Shown here piece by piece: positions 42,924 to 51,677 of a DNA stretch of 64,000 nucleotides (its first letter is position 1; every line of letters begins with the position of its first letter). The notes under the pieces are model-generated. The model was given only the letters and a program-made list of their open reading frames with translations, was not told where the DNA came from and ran no database searches. The stretch is from Burkholderia sp. Bp8963 (GTDB lineage Bacteria > Pseudomonadota > Gammaproteobacteria > Burkholderiales > Burkholderiaceae), in the NCBI RefSeq assembly GCF_003854275.1, contig NZ_QTQP01000003.1, positions 1 to 64,000 on the forward strand. The letters run 5' to 3'. Made by a program: the position numbers and the translations under genes.

Positions 42924-44081
42924 ATGAATGTGTTCTGGTTTATTCCCACGCACGGCGACAGCCGCTATCTCGGCACCGCAGAAGGCGCGCGCGCCGCGGA
43001 TTACGACTATTTCAAGCAGATCGCGGTCGCGGCCGACACGCTCGGCTATGAGGGCGTGCTGTTGCCGACCGGCCGTTCCTGCGAGGACGCGTGGGTCGTC
43101 GCGTCGAGCCTGATTCCGGCGACGCAGCGCCTGAAGTTCCTCGTCGCGGTGCGTCCCGGCATCGCGTCGCCGGGGCTCGCGGCGCGCATGGCCGCAACGT
43201 TCGACCGGCTGTCCGGCGGGCGCTTGCTGATCAACGTCGTGACGGGCGGCGACGCCGCCGAACTCGAAGGCGACGGCCTGTTTGCCGATCACGATACGCG
43301 CTACGAGATTACCGACGACTTTCTCCATATCTGGCGCGGGCTGCTGTCCGCGTCGCACGACAACGGCGGCTTCGACTATATCGGCAAGCATCTGCAGTCG
43401 AAGGGCGGCAAGGCGCTTTATCCGCCGGTGCAGCGTCCGCATCCGCCGCTGTGGTTCGGCGGCTCGTCGCCGGCCGCGCATGCGATCGCTGCCGATCACA
43501 TCGACACCTACCTGACCTGGGGCGAGCCGCCCGAGGCCGTCGCGAAGAAGATCGCCGACGTGCGCGCGCATGCGGCGGCGCGCGGCCGCGAGATCCGCTT
43601 CGGCATCCGTCTGCACGTGATCGTGCGCGAGACCGAGGACGAAGCGTGGCGCGATGCCGAGCGCCTGATCAGCCGGCTCGACGACGCGACGATCGCACGC
43701 GCGCAGCAGGCATTCGCGAACATGGATTCGGAGGGGCAGCGCCGGATGGCCGCGCTGCACGGCGGCAAGCGCGGCGGCCGCGAGACGCTCGAGGTGTATC
43801 CGAACCTGTGGGCAGGCGTCGGTCTCGTGCGCGGCGGCGCCGGCACCGCGCTCGTCGGCAATCCTGAGCAGGTCGCGGCGCGGATGCGCGAATACGCCGA
43901 ACTCGGCATCGAAACGTTCATCCTGTCCGGCTATCCGCACCTCGAGGAGTCGTACCGCTTCGCCGAGCTCGTGTTCCCGCTGATCAAGGGGCGCGGCGCG
44001 GCGAAGGCGGCCGGTCCGCTGTCCGGGCCGTTCGGCGAGATCGTTGGCAACAGCTATCTGCCGAAGGCGAGCCAGAGTTAA
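42924..44081 (+). CDS. ssuD: FMNH2-dependent alkanesulfonate monooxygenase
   Basis: A 385-residue SsuD releases sulfite from alkanesulfonates using FMNH2 and O2 under sulfate starvation. Landmarks: '[15 protein letters not shown]', the active-site Cys in '[12 protein letters not shown]', '[37 protein letters not shown]' and '[12 protein letters not shown]'. The ATG at 42924 has GCAGGAG upstream. The operon continues as ssuC, ssuB and a molbindin gene. The flavin reductase gene ssuE and binding-protein gene ssuA, usually upstream, are not here. Confidence 0.95.
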   Translation: MNVFWFIPTHGDSRYLGTAEGARAADYDYFKQIAVAADTLGYEGVLLPTGRSCEDAWVVASSLIPATQRLKFLVAVRPGIASPGLAARMAATFDRLSGGRLLINVVTGGDAAELEGDGLFADHDTRYEITDDFLHIWRGLLSASHDNGGFDYIGKHLQSKGGKALYPPVQRPHPPLWFGGSSPAAHAIAADHIDTYLTWGEPPEAVAKKIADVRAHAAARGREIRFGIRLHVIVRETEDEAWRDAERLISRLDDATIARAQQAFANMDSEGQRRMAALHGGKRGGRETLEVYPNLWAGVGLVRGGAGTALVGNPEQVAARMREYAELGIETFILSGYPHLEESYRFAELVFPLIKGRGAAKAAGPLSGPFGEIVGNSYLPKASQS

Positions 44082-44098
44082 GCGACGGGAGGCTTGCG

Positions 44099-44908
44099 AT
44101 GACGACGAAACCGTCTGCATCGGGCGGCGCGGCCGCCCGTGCGTGGCGCGCCGCGGCGCCGTGGCTCCTGCCGCTCGCGCTGTTGCTCGTCTGGGAAGCC
44201 GGTGCGCGCATCGGCTGGCTGTCGACCCGCGTGCTGCCGGAGCCGGTCGCCGTCGTGCGAGCCGCGTGGTCGCTCGTGGCGTCCGGCGAGATGTGGGCGA
44301 ACGTGAAGGTCAGCACATGGCGCGCGCTGTTCGGCTTTGTGCTCGGTGGCGGAGTCGGGCTCGCGCTCGGGCTGGCGACCGGCCTGTCGAAAGCCGCCGA
44401 GGTCGCGCTCGACTCGACGATCCAGATGGTCCGCAACATTCCCGCGCTCGCGATGATCCCGCTCGTGATCCTGTGGTTCGGTATCGACGAGAAGGCGAAG
44501 CTGTTCCTTGTCGCGCTGGGCGTGTTCTTTCCCGTCTACATCAACACCTATCACGGGATCCGCTCGGTCGACGCGAACCTGATCGAGATGGCGAAGAGCT
44601 ACGGCGTGCGCGGCTTCGCGCTTTATCGCGACGTGATCCTGCCTGGCGCGCTGCCGTCGATCCTCGTCGGCGTGCGGTTCGCGCTCGGGCTGATGTGGGT
44701 GATGCTGATCGTCGCGGAAACGATCTCCGCGCAGTCGGGCATCGGCTACATGACGATGAACGCGCGCGAATTCCTGCAGACCGACGTGGTGGTGGTCGGC
44801 ATCCTGCTGTACGCGGTGCTCGGCAAGCTGGCTGACGTGCTCGCGAAATGGCTCGAGCGCGTGACGCTGCGCTGGCACCCCGCCTATCAACCAGGAGCAC
44901 AGGCATGA
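44099..44908 (+). CDS. ssuC: Alkanesulfonate ABC transporter permease
   Basis: A 269-residue SsuC/TauC-type permease with about six membrane segments. The BPD-type EAA loop is '[34 protein letters not shown]', and the inner-membrane segments are typical ('[18 protein letters not shown]'). It starts 17 bases after ssuD, and its stop overlaps the ssuB start (ATGA). Confidence 0.94.
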   Translation: MTTKPSASGGAAARAWRAAAPWLLPLALLLVWEAGARIGWLSTRVLPEPVAVVRAAWSLVASGEMWANVKVSTWRALFGFVLGGGVGLALGLATGLSKAAEVALDSTIQMVRNIPALAMIPLVILWFGIDEKAKLFLVALGVFFPVYINTYHGIRSVDANLIEMAKSYGVRGFALYRDVILPGALPSILVGVRFALGLMWVMLIVAETISAQSGIGYMTMNAREFLQTDVVVVGILLYAVLGKLADVLAKWLERVTLRWHPAYQPGAQA

Positions 44909-45879
44909 ATGCGACGACTTCGGCGGCCGGATTCGGGCCGCTCGCCGCTGCGGACCTCGAGGCGGAATTCACGCAGGCGCGCGTCGTGGACGGCAATGCC
45001 CGCGACGCCGCGATCGTCGATCGCGACGGCGGCGCGGCGATCGTGCCGCTCGCGCACCACCATCGGGCTGGCGCAGACAGCCCCGCGCCGGACGACGCGG
45101 TCACGCTGAGCCACGTCACCAAGCGCTTCGGCGCGCGCACCGTGCTCGACGACGTCAATCTCGAGATCGCGCGCGGCAGCTTCGTCGCGATCGTCGGCCG
45201 CAGCGGCTGCGGCAAGTCGACGCTGCTGCGGCTCGTCGCGGGCCTCGAGCAGCCGAGCACCGGCGCGCTCGTCACGCGCGGCGAGGGCGGCGGCGCGCTC
45301 GACACCCGGATCATGTACCAGGATGCGCGCCTGCTGCCGTGGAAGACCGTGCTGCAGAACGTGCTGCTCGGTCTCGGGCGCGGCGCGCGCGACGACGCAC
45401 GTGCGGTGCTCGACGAAGTGGGGCTGCTCGAACGGGCAGACGACTGGCCTGCGCAACTGTCGGGCGGCCAGCGCCAGCGGGTCGCGCTCGCGCGGGCGCT
45501 CGTGCACCGGCCGCAACTGCTGCTGCTCGACGAACCGCTCGGCGCGCTCGACGCGCTGACCCGGATCGAAATGCACGCGCTGATCGAGCGGCTGTGGCGC
45601 GAGCACCGGTTCACTGCGCTGCTCGTCACGCACGACGTGCAGGAGGCCGTCGCGCTCGGCGACCGGATCCTGCTGATCGAGCAGGGGCGCGTGGCGCTCG
45701 ACCAGCCGGTGCCGCTTGACCGGCCGCGTGCTCGCGCGTCGGCCGCATTCGCGGCGCTCGAGGATCGGGTGCTGCAGCGCGTGCTCGCGGGCGGCCCTGG
45801 CGCGGCTACGCATGACGCGCATGGCGCCGTCGCGGCGCAAGGCGTGTGGCCGGCCGGGCGGATTCGCGGGGCCGTTTGA
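44905..45879 (+). CDS. ssuB: Alkanesulfonate ABC transporter ATPase
   Basis: A 324-residue ABC ATPase: Walker A 'GRSGCGKST' near residue 98, signature '[15 protein letters not shown]' near 185, then Walker B '[11 protein letters not shown]'. The ABC domain is preceded by an N-terminal extension of about 65 residues without known motifs and followed by a C-terminal tail of about 50. The ATG at 44905 overlaps the ssuC stop. Confidence 0.93.
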   Translation: MNATTSAAGFGPLAAADLEAEFTQARVVDGNARDAAIVDRDGGAAIVPLAHHHRAGADSPAPDDAVTLSHVTKRFGARTVLDDVNLEIARGSFVAIVGRSGCGKSTLLRLVAGLEQPSTGALVTRGEGGGALDTRIMYQDARLLPWKTVLQNVLLGLGRGARDDARAVLDEVGLLERADDWPAQLSGGQRQRVALARALVHRPQLLLLDEPLGALDALTRIEMHALIERLWREHRFTALLVTHDVQEAVALGDRILLIEQGRVALDQPVPLDRPRARASAAFAALEDRVLQRVLAGGPGAATHDAHGAVAAQGVWPAGRIRGAV

Positions 45880-45936
45880 CCTTCGGGCGGCGCAGGCCGC
45901 CCGCTTTGAGACTTTTTCTTCGGAGCGATCAACCCG

Positions 45937-46152
45937 ATGAGCATTACTGCAATCAACGTGCGAAACCAGTTCAAGGGCAAGGTTAAGGAAATCATCCGCG
46001 GGCCGGTGGTGTCCGAGGTGGACGTGGAAACGCCGTTCGGCATCGTCACGTCGGTCATCACGACCCGCTCGGTCGATGAACTCGAACTGAAGGTCGGCGC
46101 CGAAGTCGTCGCGCTCGTGAAGTCGACCGAGGTGTCGATCGCGCGGCTCTGA
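45937..46152 (+). CDS. Molbindin-like TOBE-domain protein (SsuF/MopI type)
   Basis: A 71-residue single TOBE/Mop domain: 'INVRNQFKGKVKEIIRGPVVSEVDVETPFG', 'ITTRSVDELELKVGAEVVALVKSTEVSIA'. Such molbindins bind molybdate or other oxyanions. A molbindin-like gene (ssuF) ends the ssu operon in Pseudomonas putida, and the same position here suggests a link with sulfonate use. Confidence 0.9.
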   Translation: MSITAINVRNQFKGKVKEIIRGPVVSEVDVETPFGIVTSVITTRSVDELELKVGAEVVALVKSTEVSIARL

Positions 46153-46294
46153 GCGGAGTCGATCCGGCCGGAGTGTCGCCGGTGGGCAGTTGCCCGGGGA
46201 TGGCCGCCGGCGTCCGCGGGCTGCGGGCAGGCAACGGTATTCGCCACACGGACGAAGTGCTAGGATGGAACGACACCGATGCCGGAGGTAGCGC

Positions 46295-46492
46295 ATGACC
46301 CCCATCCTTTCTCCCGAAGCCATCGAAGCACTGAAGTGGATCGACCAGTTCGGCGACAGCCGGCCGGTGCCGGCGGCGTTCGGCGACATCGTCTATGTGT
46401 TGCTGAACGAAGGGCTGATCTATCAGACGGCCGAAGACCGGGTCGATCTCACCGCCGAAGGCAAGACCATTTTGTCGGATGAATACGACTGA
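46295..46492 (+). CDS. Small conserved hypothetical protein
   Basis: A 65-residue acidic protein (MTPILSPEAIEALKWIDQFG... 'LLNEGLIYQTAEDRVDLTAEGKTILSDEYD'), which looks like a small winged-helix-type fold but has no family I can name. GGAGG lies about 6 bases upstream of the ATG. It is probably expressed with the following small gene. Confidence 0.65.
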   Translation: MTPILSPEAIEALKWIDQFGDSRPVPAAFGDIVYVLLNEGLIYQTAEDRVDLTAEGKTILSDEYD

Positions 46493-46549
46493 GTGCCCGG
46501 CGCAGGCGTGGCGGTGTGCGCCGGGCGTCGCATTTCGGCGGAGCGCGCG

Positions 46550-46804
46550 ATGGAATTGAAGGGTAGCGACCTCGGCGACTACAGCGAGCCGTACCGCGGC
46601 TTCGAAATCGAAGTGAAGACCGAACAGGTCTGGGACGGCGAGCACGTCCATTACCGCGTGCTGCAAGGCGACGCGGTGAGGATCGACTGGCGGCTCGTGA
46701 AGGTCGACGGGCTGGTGCTGACCGAGCGGCGGGTCGTCGAACGCGTGCTCGACGCGGCGCGGCGCGCGGTCGACGAGGAGCTGGCTGGCGGTGCCGACGC
46801 GTAG
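46550..46804 (+). CDS. Small hypothetical protein
   Basis: An 84-residue acidic protein starting MELKGSDLGDYSEPYRGFEI, with an alternating beta pattern followed by a C-terminal amphipathic helix ('RRVVERVLDAARRAVDEELA'). I do not recognise it. It lies 57 bases after the preceding small gene. Confidence 0.6.
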   Translation: MELKGSDLGDYSEPYRGFEIEVKTEQVWDGEHVHYRVLQGDAVRIDWRLVKVDGLVLTERRVVERVLDAARRAVDEELAGGADA

Positions 46805-46875
46805 CGTCGGGCAGGCAGGGCGCTCGTTGCGGTAGAATGCCGGGTTGTTTCTGCGTCGTTCGCTGCCCGAATTCC

Positions 46876-47895
46876 ATGCCCGTTTCGTCTTCGCTTCCGC
46901 CTCGCCGCGTGTCCGTGGCGCCCATGCTCGACTGGACCGACCGTCATTGCCGGTCGTTCCATCGCACGCTCACGCGCAATACATGGCTTTACACGGAGAT
47001 GATTACGACCGGCGCGCTGCTGTTCGGCGACGCGCAGCGGCATCTCGCATTCACACCGAGCGAATCGCCGGTTGCGCTGCAGCTCGGCGGCAGCGAGCCG
47101 GACGATCTCGCGCGTGCGGCGAAGCTCGGCGAGCAATGGGGCTATGACGAAATCAACCTGAACTGCGGCTGTCCGTCGGAGCGGGTGCAGCGGGGCGCGT
47201 TCGGCGCGTGCCTGATGAACGAGCCGCAACTCGTCGCCGATTGCGTGAAGGCGATGCGCGACGTGGTGTCGGTGCCGGTGACCGTCAAGCATCGAATCGG
47301 CGTCGACTCGGTCGAGGACTACGCATTCGTGCGGGACTTTGTCGGTACGGTGGCCGAAGCGGGCTGCGAGGTGTTCGTTGTGCACGCGCGCAACGCGATC
47401 CTGAAGGGGCTGTCGCCGAAGGAGAATCGCGAGATCCCGCCGCTCAAGTACGACTATGCGTATCAGCTGAAGCGCGATTTTCCGTCGCTGGAGATCGTCA
47501 TCAACGGTGGCATCAAGACGCTCGACGAGGTCGCGCAGCATCTCGAACATGTCGACGGCGTGATGCTCGGCCGCGAGGCGTATCACAATCCCTATCTGCT
47601 CGCGGGCGTCGACGCGCGGTTCTATGGCGCGTGCGACGTGGCGCCGACGCGCGAGGAAGCGGAAGCGCGGTTGATCGAGTACTGTGCGGCGGAACTCAAG
47701 CGTGGCACCTACCTCGGTGCGATCGTGCGTCATGCGCTCGGGTTGTATCGTGGTGCGCCGGGTGCGCGCGGCTGGCGGCGTGTGCTGTCCGACAACAAGA
47801 AGCTCGCACGCGCCGATCTGGCCGTGTTCGACGAGGCGCGCGCGCATCTTTTCGCTGCCGAAGAAATTTTTGAAAAAAACGCTTGGCAAGAATAA
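46876..47895 (+). CDS. dusA: tRNA-dihydrouridine(20/20a) synthase
   Basis: A 339-residue FMN enzyme that reduces U20/U20a in tRNA D-loops. Motifs: 'VSVAPMLDWTDRHCRSFHRTL', 'EINLNCGCPSERVQRGAFGACLM' (catalytic Cys), 'VTVKHRIGVD', 'FVVHARNAILKGLSPKENREIPPL' and 'VMLGREAYHNPY'. The DusA-type C-terminal helical domain ends 'FAAEEIFEKNAWQE'. The ATG at 46876 is preferred over one 13 codons upstream. It is directly followed by tRNA-His. Confidence 0.95.
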   Translation: MPVSSSLPPRRVSVAPMLDWTDRHCRSFHRTLTRNTWLYTEMITTGALLFGDAQRHLAFTPSESPVALQLGGSEPDDLARAAKLGEQWGYDEINLNCGCPSERVQRGAFGACLMNEPQLVADCVKAMRDVVSVPVTVKHRIGVDSVEDYAFVRDFVGTVAEAGCEVFVVHARNAILKGLSPKENREIPPLKYDYAYQLKRDFPSLEIVINGGIKTLDEVAQHLEHVDGVMLGREAYHNPYLLAGVDARFYGACDVAPTREEAEARLIEYCAAELKRGTYLGAIVRHALGLYRGAPGARGWRRVLSDNKKLARADLAVFDEARAHLFAAEEIFEKNAWQE

Positions 47896-47967
47896 AGAGA
47901 CCCCATATAATCTCATTTCTCCGCTGCTGATGAGCAAGCAACGCAGCGAAGAAGACGCAGTAACAGT

Positions 47968-48044
47968 GGTGGCTGTAGCTCAGTTGGTAGAGTCCAGGAT
48001 TGTGATTCCTGTCGTCGTGGGTTCGAGTCCCATCAGCCACCCCA
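47968..48044 (+). tRNA. tRNA-His (GTG)
   Basis: 77 bases with encoded CCA. The extra 5' G (G-1) opposite a discriminator C is visible (G-GTGGCTG ... CAGCCAC-C-CCA), and the anticodon loop is TTGTGAT. A TATAAT at 47916-47921 lies upstream, without a clear -35. Remnants of an integrase lie just beyond its 3' end. Confidence 0.97.
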
Positions 48045-48056
48045 AAATTCTCAAAC

Positions 48057-48086
48057 AAAACAGGCGCATCGGCGCCTGTTTTGCTT
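48057..48086 (+). terminator. Terminator after tRNA-His
   Basis: CAGGCGC-ATCG-GCGCCTG stem flanked by AAAA and TTTTGCTTTT. Confidence 0.8.
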
Positions 48087-48128
48087 TTCATGATCTGAAT
48101 TTCGGAACGGAAATCGCAATTTCGGAAT

Positions 48129-48305
48129 TCACTCTGTCGCGTCCGCGGCTTTCACCTTCCGTCGATCGTAGTGCCGATGCGTTGTGCCTGGATTCGCGTG
48201 GGCCGCGAAATCGTATGCGTGGACATCGCGTTTCGTGAGCTTCGTCGTCATCGAGGCGGGACGAATGTCCTGCAACGAGAAAAAGTCGGGGTGCTTGGTT
48301 AGCAT
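48129..48305 (-). pseudogene. C-terminal remnant of a tyrosine recombinase (integrase)
   Basis: The minus strand encodes 58 residues ending 'AAHANPGTTHRHYDRRKVKA...ATE*'. This is the end of a phage/island integrase: the 'HA-x-x-x-TTxxHYxRR' region with the nucleophilic Tyr. The catalytic Arg and the rest of the protein are missing. It points towards the 3' end of tRNA-His, the usual layout when an element integrates into a tRNA gene. Confidence 0.75.
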
Positions 48306-48364
48306 CAGTTCGGTTTGCAGCCGATGAGGTCGGTCAGTTCGTGGGCGGTGAGGTAGTCGCTCAT
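48305..48364 (-). pseudogene. Truncated excisionase-like (DUF4224-type) start
   Basis: A 19-residue frame, MSDYLTAHELTDLIGCKPN, stops where such phage proteins would continue. Small proteins with this opening typically precede integrase genes. Its stop overlaps the ATG of the integrase remnant. Confidence 0.5.
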
Positions 48365-48399
48365 GCTAGGATTCCCGAAAAGCCCTCCTGGAGGCTGAC

Positions 48400-48729
48400 A
48401 TGTCTCGCGAGTCCGAATGGTTGGAGTTTGTGCTGCATGACGACTTTCCGCCCGATGTGGAATTTCAGGAGGGAAGCAGGAGCAACCACGTTATCGTCGA
48501 GTGGGAGGTTGTTGGCCCCGACGACGCGCCGCGACGTAACGCGCCCGTGATAATCGTGATTGATGCCGATGCAATCGATCGTTACGAAAACAGCAATGCG
48601 AGCGAGCAGACTCGGATCGAGGGGCGGGTCCGAGAAATCGTCGCGAATCGTATCGGACACTACAACTCGCTCGGGCCTGTTGAGGTCGCCGACGCGTTCG
48701 TGATCCAGATCGATGAGGGTGACCTTTAG
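48400..48729 (+). CDS. Hypothetical protein
   Basis: A 109-residue acidic protein (MSRESEWLEFVLHDDFPPDV... ending 'VADAFVIQIDEGDL') behind a good GGAGG ribosome site. The sequence alternates beta strands and a helix, and no family is recognised. It lies in the mobile-element scar between tRNA-His and tRNA-fMet copy 2, so it may be element cargo. Confidence 0.6.
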   Translation: MSRESEWLEFVLHDDFPPDVEFQEGSRSNHVIVEWEVVGPDDAPRRNAPVIIVIDADAIDRYENSNASEQTRIEGRVREIVANRIGHYNSLGPVEVADAFVIQIDEGDL

Positions 48730-49060
48730 CATGGGTATACCGTTGCGAACTCAATGACCCAGACCCACGAATTCGTGTTCCATCCGTAGCCGCGCACAGA
48801 GTTGAGGTCGCTCCACCGATCGGCAAATTGCTCGAGGGCGGTCTCCCCGTCATGGTCGTAGCCGTCTCTGCCAGTTGTGCGCCATGCGCGCATGCCTTCG
48901 GCGTGCGCGTCCGCCTCGCTGATGTCCTGCAGGCGCTCGACGTGCACGCCGGAGATATCGAGGAACATGTTCGCCATCGAGAGTCGTCTCGCGCACCCAC
49001 AGACGATTGCCACGAGCGAGGGGTGATCGTCTCCGATTCCTTGCGATAGAACGTGACTGT
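48726..49060 (-). pseudogene. Frameshifted phage protein remnant (ASCH/'morphogenetic protein' type)
   Basis: One minus-strand frame holds 'ARGNRLWVRETTLDGEHVPR' and the adjacent frame holds 'DISGVHVERLQDISEADAHAEG' then 'FADRWSDLNSVRGYGWNTNSWVWVIEFATV'. Joined, these follow the order of a common phage/prophage protein of unknown function (GDRLWVRE ... DISEADAxAEG ... PWVWVIEF). The middle is shortened and a frameshift separates the parts, so it is decayed prophage DNA. Confidence 0.65.
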
Positions 49061-49205
49061 TGCTTGAGTGTGTGCAAGCCGTGACCTGGTGATGTGCAGT
49101 TCTTGCCGGATTATCGATGCCGCTCAAATATGAGACATCTTTCCGTGAGGAGGCGAGCGTCGGCAGAAAGCCAAGCCTCAAGCGAAAGCAAGCCGGTATT
49201 TATAC

Positions 49206-49234
49206 TTGCGTTGACGAGCCCAAACCCATATACT
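49206..49234 (+). promoter_or_regulatory. Putative promoter of tRNA-fMet copy 2
   Basis: TTGCGT (49206-49211), 17-base spacer, TATACT (49229-49234), six bases before the tRNA. Confidence 0.6.
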
Positions 49235-49240
49235 CTCGTT

Positions 49241-49317
49241 CGCGGGGTGGAGCAGTCTGGCAGCTCGTCGGGCTCATAACCCGAAGGTCATAGGTTCAAA
49301 TCCTATCCCCGCAACCA
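49241..49317 (+). tRNA. Initiator tRNA-fMet (CAT), copy 2
   Basis: 77 bases with encoded CCA. It is almost identical to the copy at 39855-39931 but on the other strand. The two differences are compensatory: one T-stem pair is A-T here and G-C there, so both fold equally well. Confidence 0.97.
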
Positions 49318-49323
49318 ACATCG

Positions 49324-49355
49324 AAGCCCGCTCTGCGAAAGCAAGCGGGCTTTTT
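49324..49355 (+). terminator. Terminator after tRNA-fMet copy 2
   Basis: AAGCCCGCT pairs with AGCGGGCTT, followed by a T run. Confidence 0.85.
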
Positions 49356-49515
49356 CGTTTCCATACCCGGAGTTGATCTGGCTGTTTTGGTGTCCCGACG
49401 TTGTCTGCGTTGGGTGCGCGCTGTCACAGCGCCCGAGTAGCGGGGCGCCGTGCGAGGCTTATCAAAGGTGATGGGCCACGCATGTCGACGATGCGGTCGA
49501 ACGCTATCGATCGGG

Positions 49516-49935
49516 TCAAAGGCGACGGACTCCGAGGCTCTCGAAGAAGCGCAGGAGGTAGCCATCTGGATCCGCGACAACAAACTGCCTGTTGCCAGAT
49601 TCACTATCGTTCACTCGATACCAGCGTTCTTCCATCGGAAGAAGGAATCGGGCACCGTTCGCTTTCAGCGATGCCTCTATGGCCCTCACGTCCGCGACCC
49701 TGATTTGCAAGTTCATGCCGCGGCCAAAGGGGTAGGCTTCGGGCAGATGCCCACCATCAAAGTCCCTTCCTTGGCCAATTTGATCGATCATCAGTTCGGC
49801 TTCACCCAGACGAAGATAAGAGAATCCTTCGTCGGCTCGTTCATAGTCGACAGTGAAGCCGACGATGTCGCAATAGAAGCGCCGAGATACGCGCCAATCG
49901 GAAACGGCTAGTTCAGGAACGAGTGAGTTAGGCAT
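49516..49935 (-). CDS. VOC-family (glyoxalase/bleomycin resistance-like) protein
   Basis: A 139-residue vicinal-oxygen-chelate fold: 'VPELAVSDWRVSRRFYCDIVGFTVDYER', 'YLRLGEAELMIDQIG' and 'QFVVADPDGYLLRFFESLG' (two beta-alpha-beta-beta-beta modules). Closest in style to bleomycin-resistance-like proteins that bind or detoxify small molecules. It stands alone. Confidence 0.85.
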   Translation of the reverse strand: MPNSLVPELAVSDWRVSRRFYCDIVGFTVDYERADEGFSYLRLGEAELMIDQIGQGRDFDGGHLPEAYPFGRGMNLQIRVADVRAIEASLKANGARFLLPMEERWYRVNDSESGNRQFVVADPDGYLLRFFESLGVRRL

Positions 49936-50289
49936 ATTTGTCTCTGCATCATCATCGGTGACGGCTCATTCAGCCACGGTAGCTTCGCTGCAGTACGGCA
50001 GGAACAGTATGCACGCATGCGGTCAAAGGCTTCGGGAGGACGTTTCGCATGGTCGACCGTCCGACGGGAGCATGCCGGAGCGTCCCGTGCCAATGCTTGA
50101 TGTTCGTAAGCGCTGTACGCGCGCTGTCTTGACAGGCGTCCGGGAAGCGAAGTCAGGCTTCATCGTTTTGACGAGGCGCTTAGCAATCCTGTTCATTTCG
50201 ATTCCTGGCGGATTTCGTGACCGGCTTCGGAAAAGTTTGCTGCGAGAACGTTAGCGTCTGGTCGGCAATGCAGCAGGAACCATTGTCGC

Positions 50290-50679
50290 TCAGCCGCTCG
50301 ATTTCGCCGTCAGTTCGCCACGCGCGGTGTAAGGGGTTTCGACCGTCTGAAGCATCACGCTGCGCACCATGTCGCCGCTGTAACCACCGGCGGTCACGGC
50401 TTAGCCAATGGCCTCCCGGTCGTAGCAGTTCGTCGCGAAGACGGCGTGCAAGGGGGCACCGTCGTTGCAGCGGAATTCGAAACCGCCCGAGTACCAGCGG
50501 GCGGTGCTTCTGTCTGCTGCGACCCGACCATCCTGTTCGGGAGTGCGGGTTTTCCCGAGGCTAAGGTTGTCCGCGGGGATGCCGTTATCTTCTTTTGACA
50601 CAGCTCGTGCCAGAGGTGTGCCAAACACTTGCCCGCTCTCACCCCCTGAGAGCGGGCTTTTTTCGTTCTGGTCAGTCAT
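50290..50679 (-). pseudogene. Possible pseudogene with one in-frame stop
   Basis: A minus-strand frame from the ATG at 50679 reads '...RVAADRSTARWYSGGFEFRC', 'NDGAPLHAVFATNCYDREAIG', then a TAA (50401-50403). It goes on in the same frame with 'AVTAGGYSGDMVRSVMLQTV' to TGA at 50290-50292. Both parts look protein-like and belong together. The 5' part crosses a plus-strand terminator hairpin, so the true start is uncertain. I do not recognise the family. Confidence 0.4.
50631..50663 (+). terminator. Orphan Rho-independent terminator
   Basis: Perfect 10-base stem GCCCGCTCTC / GAGAGCGGGC and six T. No plus-strand gene precedes it convincingly. Confidence 0.75.
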
Positions 50680-50846
50680 GATCCAGGTTGTCTGTCAAAA
50701 GGCCACGATGGCTGAAATGACCACAAGCTTGGCGGATCGCACCATTTCTTCGGCGATAGCATCGATCTCAACCTCTCAGCGTCCTCTGGCGCGGATTTCG
50801 TGCTATGACCCTCCCGCTAGGACGGCGACAGACAGCGGGTGATTGT

Positions 50847-50875
50847 CCCGGCGGCTCCGGCTGCCGGGTTTTTTT
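50847..50875 (+). terminator. Second orphan terminator
   Basis: CCCGGCGGC-TCCG-GCTGCCGGG followed by seven T. No clear upstream plus-strand gene. Confidence 0.7.
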
Positions 50876-51214
50876 GATCGATCGCCGATCGTATCCTCAA
50901 ATCAAAAAATGCGGGCGCCATACAAGCCGTCCACACGCTGCTTGTCAATTCGTGTACGAACTGGGTTCCCCTATCAAGTAACCCAATTGCATTGAATGTC
51001 ACGACATCGACGAGCATTGCAGTTTATATGCATTCCGAAATACATGGCAGCCAGATAGATCTTCGCCAGCGTGACTGCGTTCAAGGAAGGGTGCTATCCG
51101 GGCAACGAGGTAGTGTCGGCCGCCACCAACGATGGCTTAACCCGACTAGCTTTTGAGACATATTACTCGTTCTCCAATGCTACGATCGCCTCGACTGGAA
51201 TGAAGGGGAGCAGG
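50876..51214. other. Intergenic stretch before the paralog pair
   Basis: About 340 bases of relatively AT-rich DNA. The first paralog could extend left to 51071, but the repeat structure suggests a later start. Nothing else is seen. Confidence 0.4.
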
Positions 51215-51559
51215 GTGACGACCAAACTCGTTGCTGCGGGTTACGTTTGCGAAATTGACATCGACGGCGACCCGCGAAAGTTTCATGTCGACGTCGTGTG
51301 TCGGCACGATTCATATCCCACCAGCATTCACTTCAACGAGTTTGCCGATAGCAGCGGCATTCGTCGAACCTCGTTCGGTATCCATTTGCCCGCCGAACTC
51401 TGGCGTCCCGCGAAAGAGGGCGGCCTGGAGGTTGTCTCCCGCAAGGCAATCAGCCAAGCCCTCCGCAATGGTTGGTTCGACGTCAGCGGCCATCGTGAGT
51501 ACGACGTCGTGTTCAACGAGATCGCCGAGTGTTGGCCTGGTGTGCTGAGGCGCGCGTAA
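51215..51559 (+). CDS. Orphan protein of unknown family, first of a tandem paralog pair
   Basis: From a GTG at 51215 (GGGGAG four bases upstream) the product is 114 residues: 'VAAGYVCEIDIDGDPRKFHVDVVCRHDSYPTSIHFNEF', 'LPAELWRPAKEGGLEVVSRK' and 'AISQALRNGWFDVSGHREYD'. It matches the next gene along its whole length. The frame is also open from 51071 with further possible starts (51200). The family is unknown. It lies in the low-GC region near mobile-element remnants. Confidence 0.65.
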   Translation: MTTKLVAAGYVCEIDIDGDPRKFHVDVVCRHDSYPTSIHFNEFADSSGIRRTSFGIHLPAELWRPAKEGGLEVVSRKAISQALRNGWFDVSGHREYDVVFNEIAECWPGVLRRA

Positions 51560-51677
51560 ACGAGTGGGGGCGGCCACCTGGCTGCTGCTTGATGACATAG
51601 AGGTTGGCGTCTGCGGACTAGCTTTTGATAAAAGTATGCTGATCCCTGCTGCTACGATCACCACGACGTGAATACAG

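Noticed and set aside
49401-49911. Plus-strand frames opposite the VOC gene
   Set aside because: Antisense shadows of the clearly recognisable VOC-family protein at 49516-49935.
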